Assembly: GCF_920984675.1 (NCBI RefSeq)
Contig: NZ_CAKLBV010000030.1
Span: forward strand, 1 to 55,667
Length of the DNA stretch: 55,667 nucleotides
Origin: Methylobacterium sp. Leaf118
Lineage (GTDB): Bacteria > Pseudomonadota > Alphaproteobacteria > Rhizobiales > Beijerinckiaceae
Direction: 5' to 3'
The translations under genes and the position numbers were made by a program. The notes under the pieces were generated by a model. The model had not been told where the DNA came from and did not search any database. It worked only from the letters and a program-made list of their open reading frames with translations. Positions 26,103 to 34,596 of this stretch are shown piece by piece. Position 1 is the first letter of the stretch; each line of letters opens with the position of its first letter.

Positions 26103-26260
26103 GGTCCGTTTTGTCTCGCGTCCGGTCCGAAGCCGCCGTTCCGGCGCCTCTCGGCCGGGCGGCCCCCTGCGAGGGTCATGCCGTGACCGGGCGGAAACGG
26201 ACAAGGCGGCTCAACCCCGGGATGCGTCCTCTGCAACCCCGCGGACCGGCGCAAGGCGGA

Positions 26261-27247
26261 TCAGGCGATCGCCCGGGCCTCGGCGGAGGCAGCCTGCGCC
26301 GGGAGCGCGTGGCCGGGCACGAACGCGTCGAAGGCCGCCCAGAAATCGGCCCGCACCGCGTCGCACTCGGTCAGGATCTCGTGGCGGGCCCCGGGCAGGA
26401 CGATGAGATGGCCCGTCTTCAGCCGCGCGGCGAAGCGTTCGGTCGCGGGCGTGCTGCAGACGGGGTCGGCGCCGGCCGCGACGATGAGGCAGGGGGTGCG
26501 GATGCGCCGGATCGTGGCCGGCCGGGCGAGGATCCGCATCGCCCGGAAGGCGGCGGCGAGCCAGGCGATGGTCGGGTCGCCGATCGCGCCCGCGCCGACC
26601 GCGCGGGCCGCCGCGGCGTTGCGGGCGTAGCGCGCCGGATCGGTGGAGAGGCGGTTGCCGGCAAACGGCTTCGTGGCGAGCGAGGTGGGTTTGCCGAAGG
26701 GGATGAAGCAGCGCCCCAGTCCGAGCCGCTGCAGGGCGCGGGCGAGCACCGAGGCGCCGGCCGGCCAGCGTACCATGCGGATGCCGAGCATCGGCGCGAC
26801 CGTGACGAGGCGCCGGAACGGCAACTGACCCTGGGCGGCCACCGAGAGCGCCACCGCGCCGCCCATGGAATGGGCAAGCCCGAAATGCGGCTCGGGCATC
26901 GAGGGCACCAGAACCTGCTCGGCCACGGCCAGGAGATCGAGGCGGTAATCGTCGAAGCGGCGGACATGCCCTTTCCGGGCGTCGCGCACCTGCCGGCCGG
27001 AATCGCCCTGACCGCGCCAGTCGAAGGCCACGACGCAGAAGCCGCGGGCCCGCAGGTCGCCGATCGTCTCGTAGTACTTCTCGATGAACTCGGCCCGGCC
27101 CTGAAGCAGGCAGACCGTGCCCTTCACGCTGCGCGTGGTCGGGCGCCAGGTGGCGGCGCGCAGGGGCACGCCGTCGGCGGTCTCGACGGGCACGAGCCGG
27201 GCCCCCGGCGGGACCGGATTGTCGGGGCTGGGTCGCAGCGTCAGCAC
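26261..27247 (-). CDS. Alpha/beta hydrolase, lysophospholipase-like
   Basis: The product is 328 residues. The nucleophile elbow is GLAHSMGGAVA. The acid is likely Asp in AAGADPVCS and the catalytic His is in GARHEIL. The segment FDWRGQGDSGR is typical of the PldB/monoglyceride-lipase group. There is no signal peptide, so it is probably cytosolic or membrane-associated. The start is GTG at 27247, chosen because no ATG is available near the conserved N-terminus. The exact lipid substrate cannot be told. Confidence 0.85.
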   Translation of the reverse strand: MLTLRPSPDNPVPPGARLVPVETADGVPLRAATWRPTTRSVKGTVCLLQGRAEFIEKYYETIGDLRARGFCVVAFDWRGQGDSGRQVRDARKGHVRRFDDYRLDLLAVAEQVLVPSMPEPHFGLAHSMGGAVALSVAAQGQLPFRRLVTVAPMLGIRMVRWPAGASVLARALQRLGLGRCFIPFGKPTSLATKPFAGNRLSTDPARYARNAAAARAVGAGAIGDPTIAWLAAAFRAMRILARPATIRRIRTPCLIVAAGADPVCSTPATERFAARLKTGHLIVLPGARHEILTECDAVRADFWAAFDAFVPGHALPAQAASAEARAIA

Positions 27248-27306
27248 GGCCGGCTCATTCCCCGTTTTCTACCCCGCTTCCCCGAAAAAATCCGCACCGG
27301 AACCGT

Positions 27307-27335
27307 CTTGCACGGGTTCGAGGGCCCCCCAATAT
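27307..27335 (+). promoter_or_regulatory. RpoH (heat-shock sigma) promoter of hsp20
   Basis: CTTGCAC (27307-27313), 13 bases, CCCCAATAT (27327-27335) closely follow the sigma-32 pattern CTTGAAA / CCCCATnT. Transcription would begin about 27342, where the ROSE leader starts. Confidence 0.75.
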
Positions 27336-27340
27336 CACGG

Positions 27341-27429
27341 ATGCGCCGGCCGTTACGGCGGCGCGACGGTCCGGCCCCCGGGCGGACCTGAACCATACAC
27401 AGCATGTTGCTTCTTTCGGAGGATATGTG
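27341..27429 (+). promoter_or_regulatory. ROSE RNA thermometer in the hsp20 leader
   Basis: Three hairpins lie in order. I: gcgccg/cggcgc (27343-27348, 27359-27364). II: ggtccg/cggacc (27368-27373, 27383-27388). III: 27403-27427, in which CATGTTGCTTC pairs with GGAGGATATG, leaving G27409 bulged and the loop TTTC. Hairpin III buries the ribosome-binding site through the TTGCT segment, the hallmark of ROSE elements. Heating would open it and allow translation. Confidence 0.9.
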
Positions 27430-27897
27430 ATGCGTCAGTTCGATCTGGCTCCCCTGTACCGTTCCACGGTCGGCTTCGACCGCCTGTTCGCGGCCCTCGA
27501 CGGTTACGTGAGCGCCGAGTCCGCGCCGACCTATCCACCCTACAACATCGAGCGCACCGCCGAGAACGTCTACCGCGTGACCGTGGCGGTGGCCGGCTTC
27601 ACCGAGGCCGATCTGTCGATCGAGGTGAAGGAGAACGCGCTCACCATCCGGGGCGAGCGCCAGCCGGCCGAGAACAAGGCCGAGATCCTCCACCAGGGCA
27701 TCGCCGCCCGCGCCTTCGAGCGCCGCTTCCAGCTCGCCGACCACGTCCAGGTGACCGGCGCGGCCCTGGAGAACGGCCTCCTCCATGTCGATCTCGTCCG
27801 CGAGGTTCCGGAGGCGAAGAAGCCGCGCCGCATCGAGATCGCCGCCGGCGCGCCGCGCCGTCCGGTGATCGAGGGTTCGGTGCAGCAGGCCGCGTAA
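27430..27897 (+). CDS. hsp20: Small heat-shock protein, Hsp20/alpha-crystallin family
   Basis: This is a chaperone that binds unfolding proteins without ATP. The product is 155 residues. The N-terminus is short (MRQFDLAPLYRSTVGFDRLF). The alpha-crystallin domain spans about residues 38-130 (YNIERTAENVYRVTVAVAGF...LTIRGER...AFERRFQLADHVQVTGAALENGLLHVDL), and the tail is basic. It is a class A rhizobial type (IbpA-like). The ATG at 27430 has ggagga six bases upstream; a GTG at 27427 would add one residue. It is controlled by a RpoH-like promoter and a ROSE element, and ended by the hairpin at 27990-28013. Confidence 0.95.
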   Translation: MRQFDLAPLYRSTVGFDRLFAALDGYVSAESAPTYPPYNIERTAENVYRVTVAVAGFTEADLSIEVKENALTIRGERQPAENKAEILHQGIAARAFERRFQLADHVQVTGAALENGLLHVDLVREVPEAKKPRRIEIAAGAPRRPVIEGSVQQAA

Positions 27898-27989
27898 CCC
27901 GCTCTCCCGCATCGGCCCGAGGGGCGCACGCCGCCGCTCGGACCCAGCCGATGCGGCCGTGACCGGAAAGACCTGCCTTTTCAGGGGAG

Positions 27990-28017
27990 CGCCCCGGCCG
28001 CGAGGCCGGGGCGTTTT
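27990..28017 (+). terminator. Rho-independent terminator of hsp20
   Basis: A ten-pair perfect stem (27990-27999 with 28004-28013), loop gcga, then four T. Confidence 0.9.
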
Positions 28018-28066
28018 CGTGCCGTCTCGCCCCATGCGCCCAAGGGGCGGGACCGATGGAGAGGGC

Positions 28067-28363
28067 TCAAAAATCGCCGAAGCGGTCGTTCCGGCTGGGC
28101 TCGTAGCAGGTATAGCCGATGAAGCAGGCGCCCGTGTCGCGGGCCGGCACGAAGGCGCGACGGCCGATCTCGGTGGGTTCGCAGAAATTGCGGTCGCGCA
28201 CGAAGCGGTCATAGGTCTGGCCGCCGGTGCCGAGCACCGCGGCGCCCTGGCGCAGGACCACGGCCCGGGCTTGGTCGCAGGTGAGGTCGAGGGTCGAGGG
28301 GCGCTGGGCCGCGGCGGGGTTCAAACCGGCGGCGAGCAGCGTGGCGGCGAGGGCGAGGCGCAT
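28067..28363 (-). CDS. Small exported cysteine-containing protein, unknown
   Basis: The product is 98 residues. The signal peptide is MRLALAATLLAAGLNPAAA with cleavage before QRP. The mature part of about 79 residues has four Cys (LTCDQA, NFCEPT, GACFIGYTCYE), enough for two disulfides. The pattern C-x-x-A-x-x-V-V...G.A.VLGTGG..YDRFV is one I associate with small periplasmic hypothetical proteins of Rhizobiales; no function is known. The gene stands alone, 45 bases downstream of the cupin gene on the same strand. Confidence 0.75.
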   Translation of the reverse strand: MRLALAATLLAAGLNPAAAQRPSTLDLTCDQARAVVLRQGAAVLGTGGQTYDRFVRDRNFCEPTEIGRRAFVPARDTGACFIGYTCYEPSRNDRFGDF

Positions 28364-28408
28364 GGGACGGGTCCGGCGGAGGCGGCGTGCCTCCTCAACC
28401 GGCCGCCC

Positions 28409-28822
28409 TCACGGATGTATCCCGTCGAGTTCGGGCAGCAGGACGACGCTTTCCTGCTCGTTCGGATCGGTGCGGGCGATGATCGCCGTGCAAGGCGCGC
28501 TCGGGCTCGGATTGTAGGGCAGGTGCGGCATGCCCGCCGGGATGTAGAGGTAGTCGCCGGGCCGCAGCTCGGCGTGGTGCTCCAGCTGCTCGCCCCACCA
28601 CATGCGGGAGGTGCCCGACAGGGCGTAGATCGCGGTCTCGTGGCCCTCATGCTTGTGGGCCTTCGCCCGCGCACCCGGCGGGATCGTCACCATCTGGAGG
28701 TGGATCCCGGTGGCGCCGGCCGATTCCGCCGAGATACCCGGGGCGTAGAACAGGGCCTGCTTGCCGGTGAAGGTCGCGCCGGCCTGCACCACCCGGCAGA
28801 CGGCGCCGTCCCGCGGGGCCAC
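28409..28822 (-). CDS. Cupin-domain protein
   Basis: The product is 137 residues with a single beta-barrel cupin. Metal-ligand residues are in AKAHKHEGHETAIYALSG (His, His, Glu) and PGDYLYIPAGMPHLP (His). Substrates of such proteins cannot be read from the sequence. The start is GTG at 28822, two bases after the stop of the upstream HTH gene, so they are coupled. An alternative is that it is a ligand sensor for that regulator. Confidence 0.8.
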   Translation of the reverse strand: MAPRDGAVCRVVQAGATFTGKQALFYAPGISAESAGATGIHLQMVTIPPGARAKAHKHEGHETAIYALSGTSRMWWGEQLEHHAELRPGDYLYIPAGMPHLPYNPSPSAPCTAIIARTDPNEQESVVLLPELDGIHP

Positions 28823-28824
28823 GG

Positions 28825-29271
28825 CTACAGATCCCCGAAGGCGAGCTGGCCCTGGCGGGCGGGCGGGCGCGGGGTCGATCTGGCCGCGGTCCGGCCCGCC
28901 GATTTCGCGGTGGACCGCTTCGGACGCGGATTGGGATCGGCCCGCAGGCGCGCCTTGGCCCGGTCGCGGGCGACCGCCTCGGGCGCGTGGGGATCGTCGT
29001 CGAGCCACTTGCCGCGCTTGAGCACCTCGTTGACCCGGCCCTGGTTGACGCCGACCTTGAAGGCGATCTCCTGCTGGGTCATGCCGGTGGCGGCGTGGAG
29101 CTCCTGGATCGTGCGGGCGAGTTCGGGGGTCATCTTCTGGCCCGTCAGGCGACGGGCCGGACGCACCGTGCGGGTCTGGCGATCGCGCTCGCGCAGGCGC
29201 TCCAGCAGGGCGAGCGCCATGTGCATCCCGTGCTCGCGCAGGGCCTCCTCGAACTCCTTCAGGGTGGCCAT
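28825..29271 (-). CDS. Helix-turn-helix protein, unknown target
   Basis: The product is 148 residues. Helices at the N-terminus (MATLKEFEEALREHGMHMALALLER) are followed by a helix-turn-helix (GMTQQEIAFKVGVNQGRVNEVLKRGKW, about residues 62-88) and a basic Pro/Arg/Ala-rich tail that ends GQLAFGDL. The ATG at 29271 has GGAG upstream; a longer frame to 29370 is unconserved. It is coupled to the cupin gene. I do not recognise a closer family. Confidence 0.75.
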   Translation of the reverse strand: MATLKEFEEALREHGMHMALALLERLRERDRQTRTVRPARRLTGQKMTPELARTIQELHAATGMTQQEIAFKVGVNQGRVNEVLKRGKWLDDDPHAPEAVARDRAKARLRADPNPRPKRSTAKSAGRTAARSTPRPPARQGQLAFGDL

Positions 29272-29504
29272 GTCCGGCTCCTCGCCCGATCCCGTCGGGG
29301 TCTGCGGCACAACGCCGGGCCCGCCCCCAGGCTGTCGACCAGAAGATGCGCCCGCGCTCCGGGATGGCAAGCCTGGGCCCGCCCCTGTCCACCGGGAAAG
29401 GGCAGGGGAACGGGCCGGGGCAGGGTCGGAACGCGCCGCTTGGCCCCCCCGACCGGCTCGGCTACACCGCTGACCCGACAGGATCGCGCGAGAGCCTCTT
29501 CGAC

Positions 29505-30374
29505 ATGATCAGCCCCATCCTTCCGGTCTCCCGCGCCGAGGCGGCGCCCGGCGCGCCCGCCCTCGTCGAGGCGCTGGAGAGCGGCTCGGTGCTGGTCTTC
29601 CGCGATCTCGACTTCCCCCTCGACGCCTTCGAGCGGCGTTTCGTCGAGCGGCCCTTCGCCGACGGCAAGGCCAAGAACGTCAACATCCGGGGCGAGAGCG
29701 CCGCTCTGAAGGGCGCGGCCGGCAGCGAGGAGGAGCAGGCCCGCCTGCGGGACATGCTGGTGCGCTACCGCCGCTTCGCGCAGGACCTCATCGACACCTA
29801 CCTTCCGGCCTATACCAGCAAGGTCACGCTGGCCGGCACCTCCTACCGGCCCTTCGACGTCGACAAGCGCAAGCTGAGCTGGCGGCGCGACGACACCCGG
29901 ATGCATGTCGACGCCTTCCCCTCGAACCCGCTCGGGGAGCGGCGCATCCTGCGCATCTTCCGCAACATCAACGCCGAGGGGCAACCGCGGCACTGGCGCG
30001 TCGGCGAGGACTTCGGCGCGATGGCGGAAAAATTCCTGCCGACGCTGCCTGGCTATTCCGGCCTCTCGGCGAGCCTGCTCGCCGCGCTCAAGATCACCAA
30101 GGCCAAGCGCTCGGAATACGACCACCTGATGCTGCACCTCCACGACGCGCTCAAGCGCGATCTGGACTACCAAGCGAGCGCCCCGCAGGCGGACGTGCAT
30201 TTCCAGCCCGGCGAGACCTGGGTGACCTTCTCGGACCTCGTGATGCATGGCGCCATGGGCGGCCGCTACATGCTGGAGCAGACCGGCTATCTCGCGGTGA
30301 CGGATCAGGCCGACCCGGAGAAGAGCCCGCAGCGGATTCTCGCCAGGAAGCTCGGGCGCCCCCTGCGGCACTGA
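29505..30374 (+). CDS. kdoO: Kdo 3-hydroxylase (KdoO-like dioxygenase)
   Basis: KdoO uses Fe(II), 2-oxoglutarate and O2 to hydroxylate Kdo in lipid A inner core, giving Ko. The product is 289 residues, near the family length. The iron-binding H-x-D is in TRMHVDAFPSNP; the distal His is in VMHGAMGGRYMLEQT. The N-terminus SVLVFRDLDFPL and the KNVNIRG segment match the family. The ATG at 29505 is chosen because the upstream extension is unconserved. The gene stands alone, convergent with the AI-2E transporter. Confidence 0.85.
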   Translation: MISPILPVSRAEAAPGAPALVEALESGSVLVFRDLDFPLDAFERRFVERPFADGKAKNVNIRGESAALKGAAGSEEEQARLRDMLVRYRRFAQDLIDTYLPAYTSKVTLAGTSYRPFDVDKRKLSWRRDDTRMHVDAFPSNPLGERRILRIFRNINAEGQPRHWRVGEDFGAMAEKFLPTLPGYSGLSASLLAALKITKAKRSEYDHLMLHLHDALKRDLDYQASAPQADVHFQPGETWVTFSDLVMHGAMGGRYMLEQTGYLAVTDQADPEKSPQRILARKLGRPLRH

Positions 30375-30419
30375 GCGCGGCCGGATCGAACGCTCCCTCG
30401 CGCCGCCGGGACGAGGCGC

Positions 30420-31520
30420 TCAACCCGGCGGCACCGGGTCTCCCTCGGCGCCGGTGAATTCCCGCCACAGCAGGACGAGCGCGGCCATCACCGCCGGGCC
30501 GACGAACAGGCCGACGAGGCCGAAGCTCTCGACGCCGCCGAGGATGCCGAGCAGCACCCAGAGGAAGGGCAGGCGGGTGGTCCCGCCGATCAGGACCGGC
30601 CGCACGAAATGGTCGGCCACGAAGGTCACGACGAAGCCCGCGGCGACGACGATCGCCGCCGGGACCACGGCGCCCTTGGCGAGCAGCAGGGCGGCGGCGA
30701 GCCCGAAGGCGAGGGGGGCGCCGAACGGGATCATCGCGGCGACCGCCGTGAGCGCGCCGAGCAGCACCGGATGGGGCACGCCGGCGAAGAAATAGACGAT
30801 CCCGAGCAGGACGCCCTCGCCGAGGCCGACCAGCACGAGGCCATCGACGGTGCCGTGCACCGAGGCGACCATCTGGCGGGCGACGCGCTCGCCGCGGGGG
30901 CCGAACAGGCGCTGGCTCGCGGTCAGCGCCTGCCCGGTCAGGGCCAGCCCGTCGCGGAACAGGAAGAACAGCGCGAGCAGGCAGAAGCCGACGAGCACGA
31001 CCCGGTGCACCAGCCCCGCCCCGAGGGTGCGGGTGAGGTCGCGGTTCGAGGCGGTGTCGAGGCGCGTCGTCAGTTCATGCGCCCAGCCCGAATGGGCGAG
31101 ATGGGTGTTCCACCACGCGGTGACGGCCTCCGCGCCGAAGGGCAGGTGGGCGACGAGGTCGGGCACGGCGATGCCGGAGCGCTCCGCCTCGCGGGCATAG
31201 GCGAGGAGGTCATGGGCCTCCCGCACGGCCTCGACCGCGAGGATCACCACCGGCAGGAGCAAGGCGAGGGCGACGAGGCCGGTGAAGAGTGCGGGCCAGA
31301 GCAGGTTGTGCCGGCCCGGCGGGAAGCGGCGTCGCGCCCGCTCGAACAGCGGCCAGAGCGCGATGGCGAGCACCACGGCCCAGACCAGCGCCCGCAGGAA
31401 GTCCGAGAGGATGTAGAGGCCGAGCCCGAGGAGCCCGATGGCGAGGCCGGCGCGGGCAAGCGCCTGCAGCCGGTCGGTCTCCCGGGCGGATGGGGATCGG
31501 GTGTCGTCCTGGGGATGCAT
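30420..31520 (-). CDS. AI-2E family transporter, short form
   Basis: The product is 366 residues with about eight helices: GLAIGLLGLGLYILSDFL, ALVWAVVLAIALWPLF, LLWPALFTGLVALALLLPVVIL, then after a periplasmic segment VLVGFCLLALFFLF and the later cluster VLLGALTAVAAMIPFGAPLAFG and LWVLLGILGGVESFGLVGLFVGPAVMA. It lacks the charged insert and long tail of the paralogue at 16974. The substrate is unknown. The ATG at 31520 fits the family N-terminus. Confidence 0.88.
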   Translation of the reverse strand: MHPQDDTRSPSARETDRLQALARAGLAIGLLGLGLYILSDFLRALVWAVVLAIALWPLFERARRRFPPGRHNLLWPALFTGLVALALLLPVVILAVEAVREAHDLLAYAREAERSGIAVPDLVAHLPFGAEAVTAWWNTHLAHSGWAHELTTRLDTASNRDLTRTLGAGLVHRVVLVGFCLLALFFLFRDGLALTGQALTASQRLFGPRGERVARQMVASVHGTVDGLVLVGLGEGVLLGIVYFFAGVPHPVLLGALTAVAAMIPFGAPLAFGLAAALLLAKGAVVPAAIVVAAGFVVTFVADHFVRPVLIGGTTRLPFLWVLLGILGGVESFGLVGLFVGPAVMAALVLLWREFTGAEGDPVPPG

Positions 31521-31624
31521 CGTCCGCCTCGCTTACGCCTTGCGCCCGGGCGTCGGAGCGCGAGGACTTCGCGGCGCGGGCAATTATGGCGGGCGCCGGC
31601 CCGGTCCAGTCCCGCCCGCGGATC

Positions 31625-32740
31625 TCAGGCGGCGCGGTCGCGCCCCTCCGCCTTGGCCCGGTAGAGCGAGCGGTCGGCCCGCTCGATCGCCTGCGCGACC
31701 TCCCGGTCGCCGGGCTCGATCGCCCCGATGCCGAGGCTGATCGTCCAGGGCGGCAGGTCGGGGCTGCGGGCGGCCAAGGCGCGGATCTCCCGACGGATCG
31801 CGTCGGCGTACCACGAGGCCTCGGCCCGGCTGCGACCCGGCAGGAGCATCACGAACTCGTCGCCGCCGAGCCGGGCGAGGGGAGCCTCGGCCTCCGGCAG
31901 GACGGCGCGGGCCCCCGTCACCAGAGCGGCCAGCACGCGGTCGCCAGTCGCGTGGCCATGCCCGTCGTTGATCGCTTTAAAGTGATCGATGTCGAAGGCG
32001 ATCACCGCCGTGCCCGGGCGGAGCAGCCCGGGCGCCAGGGCGGCGAGGCCGGCCCGGTTCCAGGCGCCGGTCAGGGGATCGCGCAGGGCCGCCTCGCGCA
32101 GGGCGGCCTGGGCGCGCTCGCCCGGCATGGCGATGAGGCCGAGATTGAGCACCGCGAGCAGGAGCTGGTCCGCCAGCATCGGGATGAGCGCGGCCATGTT
32201 CACCGCCGCCGTGCCGAAGGCTTCCGCCGCGATCGCCGCGAGGAAAGCCGGGATGTAGCCGAGGAGCGCCGCGCCCGCGATGCGCCGGCCCCGCGGGGCC
32301 GAACGGGTCCGCTCGAGGACGAGGCGGCCGCCGACGAGCGCCATCGTCAGCAGGCTGCCGCAGGTGCCGCCGATCCGGGCCCACGCGCTGTCCCCGCCGA
32401 AGAGATGGGCCGGCACCCCGTAGCCGAGGCCGGAGACCAGCATCGGCAGCAGCAGCCAAACCGGGAAGGGGGCCCGGCCGTCGAAGCGGCGCACGCCGGT
32501 CAGCACCAGGAGGGTGCTCGCGCTGAGCAGGGCGTAGAGAAGGCCGTCCTGGAGAGGGGTATGCGCGGAGTAGTCGTAGCTGCAGATGACCCCTGCGTAG
32601 AGCAGCGAGCCGCCGCCCCAGTGCAGGAAGTAGCCCTCGTCGCGGCGCCCGACCCAGAGACAGGCGAACACGCCGAAGAAGGCGAGGCTCGCGAGCATGC
32701 TGCACAGGCGCAGGGTGGGAATATCCGGTAGGTCGGACAT
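31625..32740 (-). CDS. Membrane-bound diguanylate cyclase (GGDEF)
   Basis: The product is 371 residues. Six or seven hydrophobic helices fill residues 10-205. They are followed by a GGDEF domain: DPLTGAWNR, FDIDHFKAINDGHGHATGD, the active site RLGGDEFVMLLPG and ISLGIG. The signature is intact, so it should make c-di-GMP from two GTP. No RxxD inhibitory site is visible five residues before GGDEF. The membrane part may sense an external cue; I cannot assign it to a named sensor family. Confidence 0.9.
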   Translation of the reverse strand: MSDLPDIPTLRLCSMLASLAFFGVFACLWVGRRDEGYFLHWGGGSLLYAGVICSYDYSAHTPLQDGLLYALLSASTLLVLTGVRRFDGRAPFPVWLLLPMLVSGLGYGVPAHLFGGDSAWARIGGTCGSLLTMALVGGRLVLERTRSAPRGRRIAGAALLGYIPAFLAAIAAEAFGTAAVNMAALIPMLADQLLLAVLNLGLIAMPGERAQAALREAALRDPLTGAWNRAGLAALAPGLLRPGTAVIAFDIDHFKAINDGHGHATGDRVLAALVTGARAVLPEAEAPLARLGGDEFVMLLPGRSRAEASWYADAIRREIRALAARSPDLPPWTISLGIGAIEPGDREVAQAIERADRSLYRAKAEGRDRAA

Positions 32741-32891
32741 GGCAATGGGACGATGGAGCCCTGAAATGACCGGTCCCGCCGGGCGACCGGCGCGCGAGGC
32801 GACCGCGAATCAGTCGACCCGCCGGCATGACAGCGAGCAAAGCTTGAAACTGCGCCCAGACCGGGGCGGCCCTGCCCCGGCGCTGGCGGCA

Positions 32892-32920
32892 TTGACAGGG
32901 CCGGCTCGCCTCGACTATTG
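32892..32920 (+). promoter_or_regulatory. Sigma-70 promoter of rplU-rpmA
   Basis: TTGACA (32892-32897), 17 bases, CTATTG (32915-32920). A start about 32927 gives a leader of roughly 143 bases. Confidence 0.75.
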
Positions 32921-33069
32921 CCCGGTCGCAACGCGCGGCTTCCTCGACGAAGTCCGCGCGTTTCGCGTTCGCATGGCAGGCTGTGTCCGGGCCGCGCGGA
33001 TGACCTGAACAAGAAGACGGCCCAGGCGCGATCCGCGCCGGAGGCCGGCACAGAACACGAGAGACAACG

Positions 33070-33456
33070 ATGTTCGCAGTCATCAAGACAGGCGGCAAGC
33101 AGTACCGCGTCGCCGCCAACGACGTCATCACGGTCGCCACCCTCGAGGGCGAGGCCGGCGCCGCCGTCACCTTCGGCGACGTGCTCCTCTTCACGGACGG
33201 CGAGGCCACCCAGGTCGGCACCCCGCTCCTGTCGGGCATCGGCGTGACCGGCGAGATCGTCGAGCACGGCCGCACCCGCAAGGTCATCGCCTTCAAGAAG
33301 CGCCGCCGCCAGAACTCGCGCCGCCGCCGGGGCCACCGCCAGGACTTCACGGTCGTGCGCATCACCGAGATCAGCGCCGGCGGCAAGTCCTCGAAGGCCG
33401 CGCCGCGCAAGACCCGCAAGGCCGAAGCCGAGCCGGCGCCTGCCGCCGCCGAGTGA
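33070..33456 (+). CDS. rplU: Ribosomal protein bL21
   Basis: The product is 128 residues. It starts MFAVIKTGGKQYRVA, with KVIAFKKRRRQNSRRRRGHRQ and FTVVRITEI, all typical of bL21, then a basic, Ala-rich tail (KAAPRKTRKAEAEPAPAAAE) longer than the E. coli protein. It is the first gene of the rplU-rpmA unit, with a consensus promoter 150 bases upstream. Confidence 0.97.
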   Translation: MFAVIKTGGKQYRVAANDVITVATLEGEAGAAVTFGDVLLFTDGEATQVGTPLLSGIGVTGEIVEHGRTRKVIAFKKRRRQNSRRRRGHRQDFTVVRITEISAGGKSSKAAPRKTRKAEAEPAPAAAE

Positions 33457-33507
33457 TCGACGGGTCGTCCGAACGCTGACACGTAAAAAGAATTCCGGAG
33501 CAATCCC

Positions 33508-33774
33508 ATGGCACACAAAAAAGCAGGCGGCTCGTCCCGCAACGGCCGCGACTCCGCCGGCCAGCGCCTCGGCGTGAAGAAGTTCGGCTCGGAAGCCGTG
33601 ATCCCGGGCAACATCATCGTGCGCCAGCGCGGCACGAAGTGGCATCCCGGCACCAATGTCGGCATGGGCAAGGACCACACCCTGTTCGCCCTGGTCGAGG
33701 GCAAGGTGCAGTTCGAGACCCGTCGCGGGCGCGCGTTCGTGACGGTGGTACCGGTGGCCCAGGCCGCGGAGTAA
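33508..33774 (+). CDS. rpmA: Ribosomal protein bL27
   Basis: The product is 88 residues. The N-terminus [16 protein letters not shown], which reaches the peptidyl-transferase centre, and the motif [15 protein letters not shown] are diagnostic. No Firmicute-type cleaved N-extension is present. The start is preceded by CCGGAG. It ends before the strong terminator at 33883-33910. Confidence 0.97.
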   Translation: MAHKKAGGSSRNGRDSAGQRLGVKKFGSEAVIPGNIIVRQRGTKWHPGTNVGMGKDHTLFALVEGKVQFETRRGRAFVTVVPVAQAAE

Positions 33775-33882
33775 CGGCGGACGGTTCGTCAGCGACGAAG
33801 CGAACAGCGTCCCGCCGGTGTCCCACACCGAACCGGCGGACGATCGACGGGCCTCGCCACGAGGCCGGACGGATCGGAACAC

Positions 33883-33915
33883 GGGGGAGGATGGGGCACC
33901 ATCCTCCCCCTTCGT
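33883..33915 (+). terminator. Terminator after rpmA
   Basis: A 12-pair perfect stem (33883-33894 with 33899-33910), loop ggca, then ttcgt. It separates the ribosomal genes from the GNAT-obgE group. Confidence 0.8.
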
Positions 33916-33984
33916 CGTCTTCCCCGAGGTCCTCGTTCCCGCATCCTTTCGGACATCCCCGTCCGGCCGGATGCTCGAGCGCCG

Positions 33985-34596
33985 ATGGATGAGCGAGCGA
34001 TGTTCCCCGATCTCACCCGCGACGACGTCTTCCGCATCGAGACCCGGCGGCTGTGGCTGCGCTGGCCGACCGCCCGCGACGCCGAGTCCGTGGCGCGCCT
34101 CGCCGGCGATCCGGCGGTCGCCCGGATGACCGCCCGGATCCCCTCGCCGATGCCGATGCATGCGGCGGAGGACTTCGTCCTGCGGGCACGCGCCGGCAAC
34201 GCCTCGGGCGACGGGCTGATCATGGCGCTGTGCCGGCGGGCAAGTCCCGGCCAGGCGATCGGCATCGTCGGCATCGAGCCGCGCCCGGAGGCGAGTACAC
34301 CGCATCTCGGCTACTGGCTCGGGCAGCCGTACTGGGGCGAGGGGCTGATGAGCGAGGCGGCCGGGGCGATGGTCGAGGCGTTTTTCGCCTATGCGGGCGG
34401 ACGGGAACTCGCCTCCTCGGCGATGCTGGACAATCCGGCCTCGCGGCGGGTCCTGGAGAAGAGCGGCCTCGTGCCCGAGGGGGAGGAGCGGTTCTTCTCG
34501 CTCGCCCGGAACGCGGTGGCGGCGGCGCAGGCCTTCCGCCTCGACCGGGCCGGATGGCTCGCCGGGCGGCGTCATGCGGAGGGCCTGCCGCGATGA
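33985..34596 (+). CDS. GNAT-family N-acetyltransferase, RimJ/RimL-like
   Basis: The product is 203 residues. RIETRRLWLRWPTARDAE at the start and the acetyl-CoA region LGYWLGQPYWGEGLMSEAAGAMVEAFF...NPASRRVLEKSGLVPEG are typical of RimJ/RimL-like enzymes, which acetylate protein N-termini or small amines. A GNAT gene in this place between rpmA and obgE recurs in Rhizobiales. Its stop overlaps the next start (ATGA). The substrate is unknown. Confidence 0.88.
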   Translation: MDERAMFPDLTRDDVFRIETRRLWLRWPTARDAESVARLAGDPAVARMTARIPSPMPMHAAEDFVLRARAGNASGDGLIMALCRRASPGQAIGIVGIEPRPEASTPHLGYWLGQPYWGEGLMSEAAGAMVEAFFAYAGGRELASSAMLDNPASRRVLEKSGLVPEGEERFFSLARNAVAAAQAFRLDRAGWLAGRRHAEGLPR

